Made by a program: the position numbers and the translations under genes
DNA from: Antrihabitans stalagmiti
Lineage (GTDB): Bacteria > Actinomycetota > Actinomycetes > Mycobacteriales > Mycobacteriaceae
Length of the DNA stretch: 64,000 nucleotides
Reading direction: 5' to 3'
Assembly (NCBI RefSeq): GCF_016482825.1
Contig: NZ_JAEMNV010000001.1
Coordinates: 186,001-250,000 of the forward strand
Notes under the pieces: model-generated
The model's input: the letters and a program-made list of their open reading frames with translations, nothing else
Databases searched by the model: none
Told to the model about the DNA's origin: nothing
In this document: positions 1-8,116 of the stretch, one piece after another
Numbering within the stretch: position 1 is the stretch's first letter
How the letters are laid out: each line of letters opens with the position of its first letter

Positions 1-34
1 TCTGACGTCACCTGGTTCTGCTAAACATGCACGG

Positions 35-2035
35 GTGACCGCCGAGCAGCTACCCATCGCCCGGGTGCTGCCGTTGCTTCCGCTCGCGCACCTGGATCGG
101 GAGTTCGACTATCTCGTTCCGGCGGAGTTCGACGAGGCAGCGCAACCCGGTGTGCGGGTTCGTATTCGCTTCGCGGGCAGACTGGTCGACGGTTACCTGC
201 TCGAACGTGTGCCGTCGAGCGACCATCAGGGCAAACTGGGTTCGCTCGACCGTGTCGTCTCGTCGGAGCGGGTGCTGACGCCGGAGATCGCCACGTTGGC
301 GACGCTGGTCGCGGCCCGCTACGCCGGAACGCGCTCGGATGTTCTGCGTCTTGCAATTCCGCCCCGACACGCGCGGACGGAAAACGAGGAACAAGCGCCT
401 GTCCCGGCGGCGGAGGTCACTTCGATCGACACGGCGGCGTGGGACCGATATTCGCACGGCTCGGCCTTTGTCGAAGCGCTCGCCGCCGGGCGAGCGCCCC
501 GAGCAGCGTGGCAGGCGCTACCGGGAGAGGACTGGCCGCGACGTCTTGCCGAGTTGGCTGCGACGGTCGTCGAACGTGGCGAACAAGCGGTCCTCGTCGT
601 GCCCGATCAGCGGGATCTCGATCGTGTGCATGCCGCGTGCGTCGACCTGGTCGGCAAATCCAGAGCAGTCGCTCTTGCGGCTGGTCTTGGTCCCGCGGCC
701 CGCTATCGCCGTTGGTTGGCGGCGTTGCGTGGGACTGCGGCGATTGTCGTCGGCACCCGTAGCGCCGTCTTTGCTCCGGTGCCTCGCGTCGGTCTCGTCG
801 TCGTCTGGGACGACGGCGACGACAGCAACGCCGAACTGCGTGCTCCCTATCCGCATGTGCGGGAAGTCGCGTTGCTCCGTGCCCACGAAGCCGGCTGCGG
901 TTTTGTTGCCGGTGGTTTTGCGCGGACCGCCGAGGTGCAATCGCTCGTCGAATCCGGCTGGGCGCACGATCTTGTCGCCGCGCGCGGAACGGTCCGCGAA
1001 TGCTCGCCGCACATCACCGTCCCCGGCGACAGCGACCACGCACTGGAGCGTGATCCGACCGCGGCACAGGCACGGCTGCCTGCGGTTGCTTTCGCGGCGG
1101 TCCGATCATCGCTCGATGCGGGACATCCTGTGCTCGTTCAGGTTCCGCGGCGCGGCTATCTGCCGTCGTTGGCGTGTGCGAAGTGTCGAGCACCTGCCAG
1201 ATGCCGGCGGTGCAACGGTCCGCTGGCGTTGCCGTCCGGTGGGGACGATGTCGCGTCCAGCCCGACCTGCCGGTGGTGTGGGATCGCCGATCCGTCCTAT
1301 CGGTGCAGGGTGTGCGGTTCACGTGCGTTGCGCGCCTTGGTCATCGGGGCGGGCCGAACCGCCGAAGAACTCGGCAGGGCGTTTCCTGGCGTTGTCGTCG
1401 TCAATTCGGGTGGGTCCGAGGTCGTCGACACGGTGAAAGCTGGTCCGCGGCTTGTGGTTGCGACGGTCGGTGCCGAACCCGTCGCGGTCGGCGGGTACGG
1501 CAGCGCTCTGCTGCTCGACGGTTGGGCGTTGCTGAGCCGTGCCGATCTGCGTGCGACCGAAGAAGCGTTGCGGCGGTGGATGAGTGCAGCTGCCTTGGTG
1601 CGCTCCGGCGCGGACGGCGGTCGGGTGATCGTCGTCGCCGATCCAGGTATCCCGACCGTGCAGGCACTGGTTCGCTGGGATCCGGTCGGGCACGCGCAAA
1701 CTCAGCTCGCCGAGCGGGCGGAAGTGCGGCTGCCACCAGCTGTGCGGGTGGCAGCGGTCGACGGCAGTGCGTCGGCGATCGCCGCCCTGCTCGAGATTGC
1801 CGAACTACCAACGGACACCGAACAACTCGGACCCGTTCCACTGCCGGAAGGCGCTCGTAAACCGTTCGCGGGAGACGCCGTCGAGCCGATCGAAGTCGAA
1901 CGGATGCTGCTGCGGGTGCCGAGGTCGGCAGGTGCTGCCCTCTCACGAGCGCTCGCTGATGCGCAGGCCAACCGCAGCGCGCGTAAAAACGACCTGCCGG
2001 TGCGAGTGCAGATAGATCCTGTCGATATCGGCTAG
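35..2035 (+). CDS. priA: Probable primosomal protein N' (PriA), helicase-deficient type
   Basis: PriA-family protein of 666 aa, acting in replication restart and primosome loading. Seen: an N-terminal DNA-binding region starting near PIARVLPLLPLAHLDREFDY, and eight cysteines in four CxxC pairs (CAKC, CRRC, CRWC, CRVC) at about residues 380-430, which form the two zinc sites of PriA. The usual Walker A motif is missing (the stretch reads ALPGEDWPRR) and the DEAH box is replaced by WDDGDD. Loss of ATPase motifs is known for actinobacterial PriA, so helicase activity is unlikely. The start is GTG at 35; the 34 bases before it show no gene. The stop shares the four bases CTAG with the convergent acetyltransferase gene. 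Confidence 0.93.
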   Translation: MTAEQLPIARVLPLLPLAHLDREFDYLVPAEFDEAAQPGVRVRIRFAGRLVDGYLLERVPSSDHQGKLGSLDRVVSSERVLTPEIATLATLVAARYAGTRSDVLRLAIPPRHARTENEEQAPVPAAEVTSIDTAAWDRYSHGSAFVEALAAGRAPRAAWQALPGEDWPRRLAELAATVVERGEQAVLVVPDQRDLDRVHAACVDLVGKSRAVALAAGLGPAARYRRWLAALRGTAAIVVGTRSAVFAPVPRVGLVVVWDDGDDSNAELRAPYPHVREVALLRAHEAGCGFVAGGFARTAEVQSLVESGWAHDLVAARGTVRECSPHITVPGDSDHALERDPTAAQARLPAVAFAAVRSSLDAGHPVLVQVPRRGYLPSLACAKCRAPARCRRCNGPLALPSGGDDVASSPTCRWCGIADPSYRCRVCGSRALRALVIGAGRTAEELGRAFPGVVVVNSGGSEVVDTVKAGPRLVVATVGAEPVAVGGYGSALLLDGWALLSRADLRATEEALRRWMSAAALVRSGADGGRVIVVADPGIPTVQALVRWDPVGHAQTQLAERAEVRLPPAVRVAAVDGSASAIAALLEIAELPTDTEQLGPVPLPEGARKPFAGDAVEPIEVERMLLRVPRSAGAALSRALADAQANRSARKNDLPVRVQIDPVDIG

Positions 2036-2529
2036 GTGAATGCCCTGCGCATCGCGACCCGCGGCCACTCGTCGAGCCCGTTCAGTGCTTCGTGGCGTCG
2101 GATGGCGCCGAGCCCAGCGGTTGGTTCGTCGACGGTTTCGAAGCCGAGGCGGTTGTAGTAGGGCGCGTTCCAAGGCACGTCGCGATAGGTCGTGAGCGTC
2201 AAACCTGCTAGTCCGCGGTCGCGCGCCCAGCCGTCGAGTTGCGTGATCAGTGCGGCGCCGATGCGTCGGCCACTGTAGTCGGGATGCACCGAAACCTGCT
2301 CTACGTGCGCATATCCGTCGACGACGTCGGCAATGAGGTAGCTGCTGACAACCTCGTCCTCGGTGTGGACCCAGCAGCGGCCGTCGTCGATGTAGACCGC
2401 GAGGGTTTCGAGCGTCGGGGGAGTGTCGTCGGCGATTCTGGCCATATCGAGCTCACGGAAGGGCTCGCCTGCGGCCGCCTCGATCTGACGCAGACGGGGA
2501 CCGTCGGAAGTGCGAGCTAGCCGGATCAT
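2032..2529 (-). CDS. GNAT-family N-acetyltransferase
   Basis: A 165-aa acetyltransferase of the GNAT fold. The core acetyl-CoA site is visible as VEQVSVHPDYSGRRIGAALI (about residues 77-96), the R/Q-x-x-G-x-G/A loop following strand 4, and the C-terminal part has the typical YYNRLGFETV segment. Substrate unknown; such stand-alone enzymes acetylate small amines or protein N-termini. It is transcribed towards priA, with stop codons overlapping by four bases, and divergently from the padR gene, with which it shares a 111-bp intergenic region holding two palindromes. Confidence 0.85.
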   Translation of the reverse strand: MIRLARTSDGPRLRQIEAAAGEPFRELDMARIADDTPPTLETLAVYIDDGRCWVHTEDEVVSSYLIADVVDGYAHVEQVSVHPDYSGRRIGAALITQLDGWARDRGLAGLTLTTYRDVPWNAPYYNRLGFETVDEPTAGLGAIRRHEALNGLDEWPRVAMRRAFT

Positions 2530-2592
2530 GGGAGCCAGTGTGGCACCTCACTTCGAAGATCCGCAGAAAGATTCTTGACGCCGACACATTGC

Positions 2593-2608
2593 CGATATAT
2601 CGTCGATA
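2593..2608. promoter_or_regulatory. Overlapping palindromes upstream of padR
   Basis: CGATATATCG (2593-2602) is a perfect 10-bp palindrome and overlaps TATCGTCGATA (2598-2608), a perfect dyad around one base. Both lie 33-48 bp before the padR start, in the region shared with the divergent acetyltransferase gene. AT-rich TATCG/CGATA dyads are typical of PadR operators, so autoregulation is a reasonable inference, not shown. Confidence 0.5.
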
Positions 2609-2640
2609 GTGTTCAACCAGTTAAGCCATAGGAGGCAATC

Positions 2641-3348
2641 ATGGAAGGCATACCCGCCGAACACGGAATGCGGGGGAGGCGTTCACACGGACGCGGAGCC
2701 CCATTCGTACAGTGGAGTCCGATGGATTCCGAAGATAGGCCCGAATCGCCAGGCGATCGTCGAGATCGCCGCCGAGAGCACCGCCACGGACCGCGAGGTT
2801 TCGGTCCGGAGGCTCGCTTCGGTCGCGGTTTCGGACCGGACGCTCAGTTCGGTCGCGGGCGAGGTCGGGGTGGCCGTGGCCGCCGCGGCGATGTCCGAGC
2901 GGCGATCCTGCTCCTGCTCGAAAACGACCCGATGCACGGGTACGAACTCATCCAACAGATCCGGCAGCGCAGCAACGGCGTCTGGAAGCCGAGCCCGGGC
3001 TCGATCTACCCGGCACTTGCGCAGCTCGAAGACGAAGGTCTCGTCCTGATCGAGAAGGTTGTCGGTCGCAAGACTGCCAAGCTGACCGACGCAGGCCGCG
3101 AGTACATCGAAGCGAACAGGGACGATCTCGGCGATCCTTGGGCCGACATCAACGCAGAGGTCGGCGATCAAGCTCTCGATCTGCGCGGACTGATCGGTCA
3201 GCTGATGGCAGCCGCAGCGCAGGTCGCCCAATCGGGCACTCCGGCGCAGGCGGAGAAGGCCAGCGCTGTGCTTACCGAAGCGCGGCGGTCGCTCTATCGG
3301 ATCCTTGCCGAAGACGACGTGGCGCCGAACGAAGACACGCAGAGCTGA
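2641..3348 (+). CDS. PadR-family transcriptional regulator
   Basis: A 235-aa regulator. The PadR winged-helix domain spans about residues 80-150, with the family signature MHGYELIQQI and then SPGSIYPALAQLEDEGLV. The C-terminal part (150-235) is helical and probably the dimerisation arm. The N-terminal 75 residues are a low-complexity Arg/Gly-rich arm with repeated RGFGP and GFGPEARFGRG units. The ATG at 2641 follows a perfect AGGAGG (2630-2635) by 5 nt, so this start is preferred over the internal ATG at 2722. PadR proteins commonly repress nearby genes in response to phenolics or drugs; the ligand here is unknown. Confidence 0.9.
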   Translation: MEGIPAEHGMRGRRSHGRGAPFVQWSPMDSEDRPESPGDRRDRRREHRHGPRGFGPEARFGRGFGPDAQFGRGRGRGGRGRRGDVRAAILLLLENDPMHGYELIQQIRQRSNGVWKPSPGSIYPALAQLEDEGLVLIEKVVGRKTAKLTDAGREYIEANRDDLGDPWADINAEVGDQALDLRGLIGQLMAAAAQVAQSGTPAQAEKASAVLTEARRSLYRILAEDDVAPNEDTQS

Positions 3349-3366
3349 CCTGTCATCCGATCGACC

Positions 3367-3411
3367 CAATCTTGTAACCTCGAGACCGAAACGTTTTGAG
3401 TCACAAGATTG
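3367..3411. promoter_or_regulatory. Inverted repeat between padR and the lipase gene
   Basis: Perfect 9-bp arms, CAATCTTGT at 3367-3375 and ACAAGATTG at 3403-3411, separated by 27 bp and ending 10 bp before the lipase start. There is no T-run, so a terminator is unlikely. It could be an operator or an RNA hairpin that affects the ribosome site of the lipase gene. Confidence 0.4.
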
Positions 3412-3421
3412 ATGAGTAGTC

Positions 3422-4420
3422 ATGAACCGTTCTCGAAAGAGTCGGCCGGGGCGTGTGGCGGTCGTTCTCCTGACATTCTGTGTCACCGGCGTCGCACAAA
3501 TTTTCACCCAGTCGACGGCCACTGCGAGTCCGGTCAGCGTGTGGTCCGTGCCGACAGTGCCGGGCCCGGTGCAAACGGTCCACGGCTACGCCACCGAGTA
3601 CGTCCGTAAGAATCTCGATGCCGTGCCCGTCGGGGCGAACGATTTCGGTTGCCGGCCAACCGAAGCGCACCCCAGGCCCGTGGTTTTGGTACACGGGACC
3701 GATTCCAGCGCATACTCCGACTACGCCGCTCTTTCGCCGATGCTCGCCGATGCCGGGTTCTGCGTATTCGCGCTCAACTTCGGACGCGACCCGGCGCGGC
3801 AAACGTACGGAACCGAAGACATGGCGATCAGCGGTGTGCAGGTCGCCACCTTCGTCGAGCAGGTCCTAACAGCGACCGGTGCCGAGAAGGTCGACATCGT
3901 CGGCTACTCGCAGGGCGCGACCGTGTCGCGGTACTTCATCAACCGACTCGGCGGAGCGCAGTACGTGAGCAACTGGGTCGGCATGGCATCACCGAGTTAC
4001 GGCGGAGTCTTCTACGGACTCGGTCCGGCAGCGCAGGCTGTGCCAGGTGCCGTCGATATGTTGACGCCGACCCTGACGACAGCGGTCGTTCAGCAGATGC
4101 AGGGCTCCAACTTCCTGACTGCCCTCAACAGTGGTGGGGACACCGTCGCCGGCGTGAAGTACACAACCGTCTCGTCCAACGTCGACGAGATGATTCAGCC
4201 CTTCACCAACATGGCGCTACACGGACCGAACGCGACAAATCTTGTGCTGCAGGACCTGTGCCCGATCAACATGAGCGGCCATTTCCAGCTCGCCTACGAT
4301 CCGTACGCGTTGCAACTGGTTGTCAACGCACTCGATCCGGCGGCCGCGAAGCAGCCACAATGCGTAGCCGTTCCGCTCGGCACAGGTATTCCCGAGGTCG
4401 TCGGCGCCGCGCATTCGTAG
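3422..4420 (+). CDS. Secreted alpha/beta-hydrolase lipase (class 2 lipase type)
   Basis: A 332-aa exported esterase/lipase. The N-terminus (MNRSRKSRPGRVAVVLLTFC) is a signal peptide with an Arg/Lys-rich start, a hydrophobic core and a probable cleavage after TATA near residue 35. The mature part has the oxyanion motif VLVHGTDSS at about residue 90 and the nucleophile elbow GYSQG at about residue 162, as in the actinobacterial secreted lipase family (Pfam Lipase_2). It should hydrolyse acylglycerols or related esters outside the cell. The gene stands alone behind padR and ends before a strong hairpin. Confidence 0.85.
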   Translation: MNRSRKSRPGRVAVVLLTFCVTGVAQIFTQSTATASPVSVWSVPTVPGPVQTVHGYATEYVRKNLDAVPVGANDFGCRPTEAHPRPVVLVHGTDSSAYSDYAALSPMLADAGFCVFALNFGRDPARQTYGTEDMAISGVQVATFVEQVLTATGAEKVDIVGYSQGATVSRYFINRLGGAQYVSNWVGMASPSYGGVFYGLGPAAQAVPGAVDMLTPTLTTAVVQQMQGSNFLTALNSGGDTVAGVKYTTVSSNVDEMIQPFTNMALHGPNATNLVLQDLCPINMSGHFQLAYDPYALQLVVNALDPAAAKQPQCVAVPLGTGIPEVVGAAHS

Positions 4421-4441
4421 TAGGTAACAACCGGACACGGC

Positions 4442-4482
4442 AATGGCCGGGCGGGGGCTCGATGAACCCCCACCCGGCCATT
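4442..4482. terminator. Bidirectional terminator-like hairpin
   Basis: A long GC-rich hairpin lies between the convergent lipase and helix-hairpin-helix-like genes. Arms AATGGCCGGG (4442-4451) and CCCGGCCATT (4473-4482) pair perfectly and are extended by GGGGG/CCCCC past one unpaired base pair. There is no long T-run, so it is intrinsic-like rather than canonical; its symmetry suits termination from both sides. Confidence 0.65.
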
Positions 4483-4488
4483 CGCAGT

Positions 4489-4695
4489 TTATTCGGCCAG
4501 TTTTGCGACTGCCTGAGCCCACAGGAAGTATTTGTTGGTACCCAGATCGGCGACTGTCTTGATGCCGAGCGCCTGTGTAAGCAGCTCCGCCTTGGCGTCG
4601 CTGATGCCCTGTAGTGCAGCGACGGGTGCCGCCGCGAGTTCCTCTACGGGCTTCGTCTCGTATGCCTTGTCGAACTTGTCCGCAATGCCTGCCAC
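4489..4695 (-). CDS. Small conserved protein, helix-hairpin-helix-like
   Basis: A 68-aa protein beginning VAGIADKFDKAYETKPVEEL and containing LQGISDAKAELLTQALGIKT, then DLGTNKYFLWAQAVAKL. The Gly-x-Ser-x-x-x-A-x-x-L pattern followed by a second short helix resembles helix-hairpin-helix proteins of the DUF4332 kind, but the match is by eye. The start is GTG at 4695, preceded on the minus strand by TTGGAGG 6 nt upstream. Longer in-frame extension would run over the def promoter and is not needed. It is divergent from def. Function unknown. Confidence 0.7.
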   Translation of the reverse strand: MAGIADKFDKAYETKPVEELAAAPVAALQGISDAKAELLTQALGIKTVADLGTNKYFLWAQAVAKLAE

Positions 4696-4736
4696 GTGAA
4701 CCTCCAATAGACGTCGTGCCGGTACGGCCGTTCTCG

Positions 4737-4766
4737 TTGGAGCCGACCCAGCCCCGACCCTAGACT
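4737..4766 (+). promoter_or_regulatory. Putative sigma-70-type promoter of the def operon
   Basis: TTGGAG (4737-4742) and TAGACT (4761-4766) are spaced by 18 bp, giving an expected start near 4773 and a leader of about 34 nt that contains GGAG at 4797-4800, 6 nt before the def GTG. This promoter would serve def-fmt-rsmB. Confidence 0.5.
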
Positions 4767-4806
4767 GGTCGCTGCCCGATTGTCTCTCGATCTCATGGAG
4801 TAACCA

Positions 4807-5355
4807 GTGTCCGTGCAACCCGTCCGGCTGTTCGGCGACCCGATTCTGCGTTCGAAAGCAGCGGTGGTCACCGATTTCGACCGGGAACTGCACAAACTGG
4901 TCGCCGATCTCGAAGACACGATGCACGAGCAGGGCGGTGCAGGCATTGCGGCACCCCAACTCGGTGTCGGTTTGCGGGTGTTCGCTTACGACGTCGGTGA
5001 TTTCAGCGGCCACATGGTGAATCCGTCGTTCGAGGTCGTCGGGGACGAAGAACAGTTCGGGTCAGAGGGCTGCTTGTCGATACCGGAACTGCGCGCCGAC
5101 TGCTTGCGAGCGATGAGCGTCGTTGCTCGTGGTTTCGACATGCACGGCGAGCCGATCGTCGTCGAAGGCAGCGATTTGCTCGCGCGCTGCATCCAACATG
5201 AAATCGATCATCTGGACGGCGTGCTCTTCGTCGACAGACTCGACGCCGCCGCACGAAAGGAAGCGATGCGATTCATCCGCGAGTCCGACTGGTTCGGCGC
5301 TACGCCGCCGGTGGTGAAGGCCAACCCGCTCGGTCTGCATGGGCTGGGTCGCTGA
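4807..5355 (+). CDS. def: Peptide deformylase
   Basis: Removes the N-formyl group from newly made proteins. All three catalytic motifs of this metalloenzyme are present in its 182 aa: motif [11 protein letters not shown] (about 43-52), motif II EGCLS (about 87-91, Cys is a metal ligand) and motif III HEIDH (about 131-135, two His ligands and the catalytic Glu). The GTG start at 4807 has GGAG 6 nt upstream. It is the first gene of a def-fmt-rsmB operon; one base separates its TGA from the fmt start. In M. tuberculosis def lies elsewhere, so this pairing is the common bacterial arrangement rather than the mycobacterial one. Confidence 0.96.
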   Translation: MSVQPVRLFGDPILRSKAAVVTDFDRELHKLVADLEDTMHEQGGAGIAAPQLGVGLRVFAYDVGDFSGHMVNPSFEVVGDEEQFGSEGCLSIPELRADCLRAMSVVARGFDMHGEPIVVEGSDLLARCIQHEIDHLDGVLFVDRLDAAARKEAMRFIRESDWFGATPPVVKANPLGLHGLGR

Positions 5356-5356
5356 C

Positions 5357-6280
5357 GTGCGGATCGTGTTCGCGGGTACGCCCGCTCCCGCTGTGCCGTC
5401 GTTGCAGCGTCTGCTCGAATCCGAACACCACGAGGTGGTCGCCGTCGTCACGAGGCCGGATGCGGTCGCCGGGCGTGGCCGCAAGGTATCGCGGTCACCC
5501 GTTGGGATGCTTGCAGATGAATACAGCGTGCCGGTACTGACACCACGGAAGCCGTCGGAACCGGAGTTCGTTGCCCAACTGAGTGACCTTGCACCCGATT
5601 GCTGTCCGGTCGTTGCCTACGGTGCCCTGCTGCCGAGGTCGGTGCTCGACATCCCGCGCTACGGCTGGATCAATCTCCACTTCTCATTGCTTCCCGCCTG
5701 GCGCGGTGCGGCTCCGGTGCAGGCTGCTATCAACGCGGGCGACGAGTTTGCCGGTGCCGCAACATTTCTGCTGGAGGAAGGGCTCGATACGGGTCCGGTG
5801 TTCGGGGTGTTGACCGAACGCATCCGGCCGACGGACACGAGCGGCGATCTCCTTGCCCGTCTTGCCGATGGCGGCGCCGCATTGCTCGAATCGACGCTCG
5901 ACGGCATCCAGGCCGGCGCGGTGCGGCCGGTACCGCAGTCGAGCGACGGGGTCAGCTACGCACCGAAGGTAACGGTCGAGGCTGCCCGAATTCGTTGGGA
6001 CGAACCGGCTCTTGCGGTCGATCGTCACATCAGGTCGGTCACACCTGCCCCCGGAGCCTGGACGACGATCGGCGGAGCGCGGGTCAAGGTCGGCAAGGCA
6101 GCGGTCGCCGATCATGCCGTCGCGCCGCGCCGGATCGAGGTCACCAAGGCAGGCGTCTTCGTCGGCACGGCGACCGATGCGATTGTGCTGGAACAGGTTC
6201 AGCCACCTGGAAAGAAAATGATGCGCGCGCTCGACTGGGCGCGTGGGGCACGGCTCGAACCGGAAGCGGTGGTGGAGTGA
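5357..6280 (+). CDS. fmt: Methionyl-tRNA formyltransferase
   Basis: Formylates Met-tRNA(fMet) with 10-formyltetrahydrofolate, the reaction that makes def necessary. The 307-aa protein has the N-terminal formyltransferase domain with [18 protein letters not shown] (around residue 110; Asn and His just before it are the catalytic pair) and GLDTGPVF with the catalytic Asp, plus a C-terminal tRNA-binding domain from about residue 205. GTG at 5357, giving MRIVFAGTP, matches the family start; an upstream ATG at 5339 would overlap the end of def and is less likely. The stop overlaps the start of rsmB as GTGA. Confidence 0.95.
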   Translation: MRIVFAGTPAPAVPSLQRLLESEHHEVVAVVTRPDAVAGRGRKVSRSPVGMLADEYSVPVLTPRKPSEPEFVAQLSDLAPDCCPVVAYGALLPRSVLDIPRYGWINLHFSLLPAWRGAAPVQAAINAGDEFAGAATFLLEEGLDTGPVFGVLTERIRPTDTSGDLLARLADGGAALLESTLDGIQAGAVRPVPQSSDGVSYAPKVTVEAARIRWDEPALAVDRHIRSVTPAPGAWTTIGGARVKVGKAAVADHAVAPRRIEVTKAGVFVGTATDAIVLEQVQPPGKKMMRALDWARGARLEPEAVVE

Positions 6281-7710
6281 ACGAATCACGACGGCCCTCG
6301 AAGTCGGCGGGGTCCCGCCCCGGCGACAGATCACGACGACCCAAACGGCCGCAGAATCCAGCGTCGGTCGGTGCTGTCGACGCACCGCGATCGGTCGCCC
6401 GGGACGTGCTTCGCGCGGTGCGCGAACGTGATGCCTACGCAAACCTGGTGCTGCCCAACCTCTTACGCGAACGTAAGATCTCGGGACGTGATGCCGCGCT
6501 TGCCACGGAGTTGGCGTACGGCGCCTGCCGTGCACAAGGTCTGCTCGACGCGGTGATCGCGAGCGCCGCGGGTCGGCCCATCGGCGAGATCGACGGTCCG
6601 TTGCTGGACGTGCTTCGCCTCGGCGCATATCAGTTGCTGCGCACCAGAATCGGGGCACACGCGGCGGTCGCGACGTCGGTCGATCTGGTGCGCATCGAAT
6701 CCGGAAGCGGCAAGGCAGGTTTCGTCAACGCGGTGTTGCGTCGAGTCAGCGAGAAAACCGCTGAACAGTGGGTCGCCGAACTGGCTCCCGACGCGTCGAA
6801 GGACCCGGTGGGCCATCTCGCGTTCGAGTTCGCGCACCCCAAATGGATCGCGCAGGCTTTTGCCGACGCGCTCGGTCCGAAGGCGGGCGAACTGCGAGAT
6901 GTGTTGGCGGCCGATGATTCTCGTCCTGTCGTTCATCTCGTCGCGCGTCCGGGGGAGATCTCTGCCGACGAACTCGCGCTGATCACCGGTGGTGAGATCG
7001 GAAAGTATTCGCCGTACGCCGTCTATCTCGACGGCGGCGACCCGGGTCGGCTCGAGCCGGTCCGCGAACAGCTTGCGGGGGTGCAGGACGAGGGCAGCCA
7101 GCTTGTCGCGCGCGCCTTCACCCTCGCACCGCTCGACGGTGCCGACGGCGGTCGCTGGCTCGATCTGTGCGCTGGTCCGGGCGGCAAGGCGGCACTGGTC
7201 GGGGCGCTTGCCGGCATCGAAGGGTGGCGACTCGACGCCGTCGAACCCGCAGAACATCGGGCCGAGCTCGTCCGTAAGACGACCCGCGAACTACCTGTCG
7301 ATGTGCACGTTGCCGACGGTCGTGAGTCCGGACTCGCTCCCGGCTACGACCGCGTCCTCGTCGACGCACCGTGTACCGGCCTCGGCGCGCTGCGTCGTCG
7401 ACCCGAAGCTCGTTGGCGGCGAACCGCTTCCGATGTCGCCGATCTCGTTCGTCTGCAGCGCGAGCTGCTGGAGGCTGCGATCGGACTGGCGCGTCCGGGC
7501 GGGGTTGTGCTGTATTCGACGTGCTCGCCCCACCTTTCGGAGACAGTCGGCGTTGTCGCCGATGCGGTGCGCCGATTCGGTGTGACGCAACTGGACACCC
7601 GCGAGTTGCTGCCCGGCGTGCCCGACCTCGGTGACGGGCCGAGCGTGCAGTTGTGGCCCCACCGGCACGGCACCGATGCGATGTTCATGGCGGCGCTGCG
7701 CAAGCCGTGA
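6277..7710 (+). CDS. rsmB: 16S rRNA (cytosine-5)-methyltransferase RsmB/Fmu
   Basis: Methylates a cytosine of 16S rRNA (C967 in E. coli). A basic Arg/Lys-rich tail of about 40 residues is followed by a NusB-like RNA-binding domain (about 45-185) and the SAM-dependent Rossmann domain. Visible motifs: [13 protein letters not shown] (SAM binding, about 294), [15 protein letters not shown] (motif IV Cys, about 364) and [10 protein letters not shown] (motif VI catalytic Cys, about 415). The GTG start at 6277 overlaps the fmt stop. It is 477 aa, a little long because of the basic N-terminus. Confidence 0.95.
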   Translation: MNESRRPSKSAGSRPGDRSRRPKRPQNPASVGAVDAPRSVARDVLRAVRERDAYANLVLPNLLRERKISGRDAALATELAYGACRAQGLLDAVIASAAGRPIGEIDGPLLDVLRLGAYQLLRTRIGAHAAVATSVDLVRIESGSGKAGFVNAVLRRVSEKTAEQWVAELAPDASKDPVGHLAFEFAHPKWIAQAFADALGPKAGELRDVLAADDSRPVVHLVARPGEISADELALITGGEIGKYSPYAVYLDGGDPGRLEPVREQLAGVQDEGSQLVARAFTLAPLDGADGGRWLDLCAGPGGKAALVGALAGIEGWRLDAVEPAEHRAELVRKTTRELPVDVHVADGRESGLAPGYDRVLVDAPCTGLGALRRRPEARWRRTASDVADLVRLQRELLEAAIGLARPGGVVLYSTCSPHLSETVGVVADAVRRFGVTQLDTRELLPGVPDLGDGPSVQLWPHRHGTDAMFMAALRKP

Positions 7711-7726
7711 GTTCTCATTTGTGCAA

Positions 7727-7759
7727 GGCACCGGTCTGTTCTTGTCGCAGACTGGTGCC
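7727..7759 (+). promoter_or_regulatory. Hairpin abutting the start codon of the YjbR-like gene
   Basis: GGCACCGGTCTG (7727-7738) pairs with CAGACTGGTGCC (7748-7759) over 12 positions, with one mismatch that becomes a G-U wobble in RNA; the loop is 9 nt. The 3' arm ends at the base immediately before ATG at 7760. No Shine-Dalgarno is seen, so the structure could control translation, or the DNA dyad could be an operator. A terminator for rsmB is less likely because no T-run follows. Confidence 0.6.
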
Positions 7760-8110
7760 ATGGCAATTACCTGGGAAGACGTCGTCGCTCTTGGCACCGC
7801 GCTGCCGTCGGTCGAGGAATCGACCTGGTACAACACGCCGTCGCTGAAGGTCGCAGGTAAAGGCTTCGCGCGCTTGCGATCCGAGGCGGAGGGCGGCTTG
7901 GTCCTGATGTGCAGCATCGAAGAGAAGGAAGCGCTGCTCGCGTCCGGTGACGCCGCGTTCTACACGACGCCGCACTACGACGGCTACGGCGCGATTCTCG
8001 TCGATCTCGATCGCATCGATCGGGAACAGCTTGTCGAACTGATCGAAGAGTCGTGGCGCATCAAGGCGTCCAAGAAGCTGGTTCGAGAACTCGACGAGTC
8101 GGGTACCTGA
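7760..8110 (+). CDS. MmcQ/YjbR family protein
   Basis: A 116-aa protein of the MmcQ/YjbR (CyaY-like fold) family, with the usual early LPSVEESTWYNTPSLKVAGKG and the later TTPHYDGYGAILVDLDRID segment. Members are annotated as DNA-binding by structural analogy, but the biochemical role is not established. The ATG at 7760 is chosen because the family begins at this point (MAITWEDVVALGTALPSVEE); an in-frame upstream start would run through the hairpin. It is followed after 6 nt by the winged-helix gene and may be cotranscribed with it. Confidence 0.82.
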   Translation: MAITWEDVVALGTALPSVEESTWYNTPSLKVAGKGFARLRSEAEGGLVLMCSIEEKEALLASGDAAFYTTPHYDGYGAILVDLDRIDREQLVELIEESWRIKASKKLVRELDESGT

Positions 8111-8116
8111 CTCGGT

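Noticed and set aside
5339-5356. Upstream ATG start for fmt
   Set aside because: It would add MGWVAD before the family start and overlap def by 17 bases; GTG at 5357 fits homologs.
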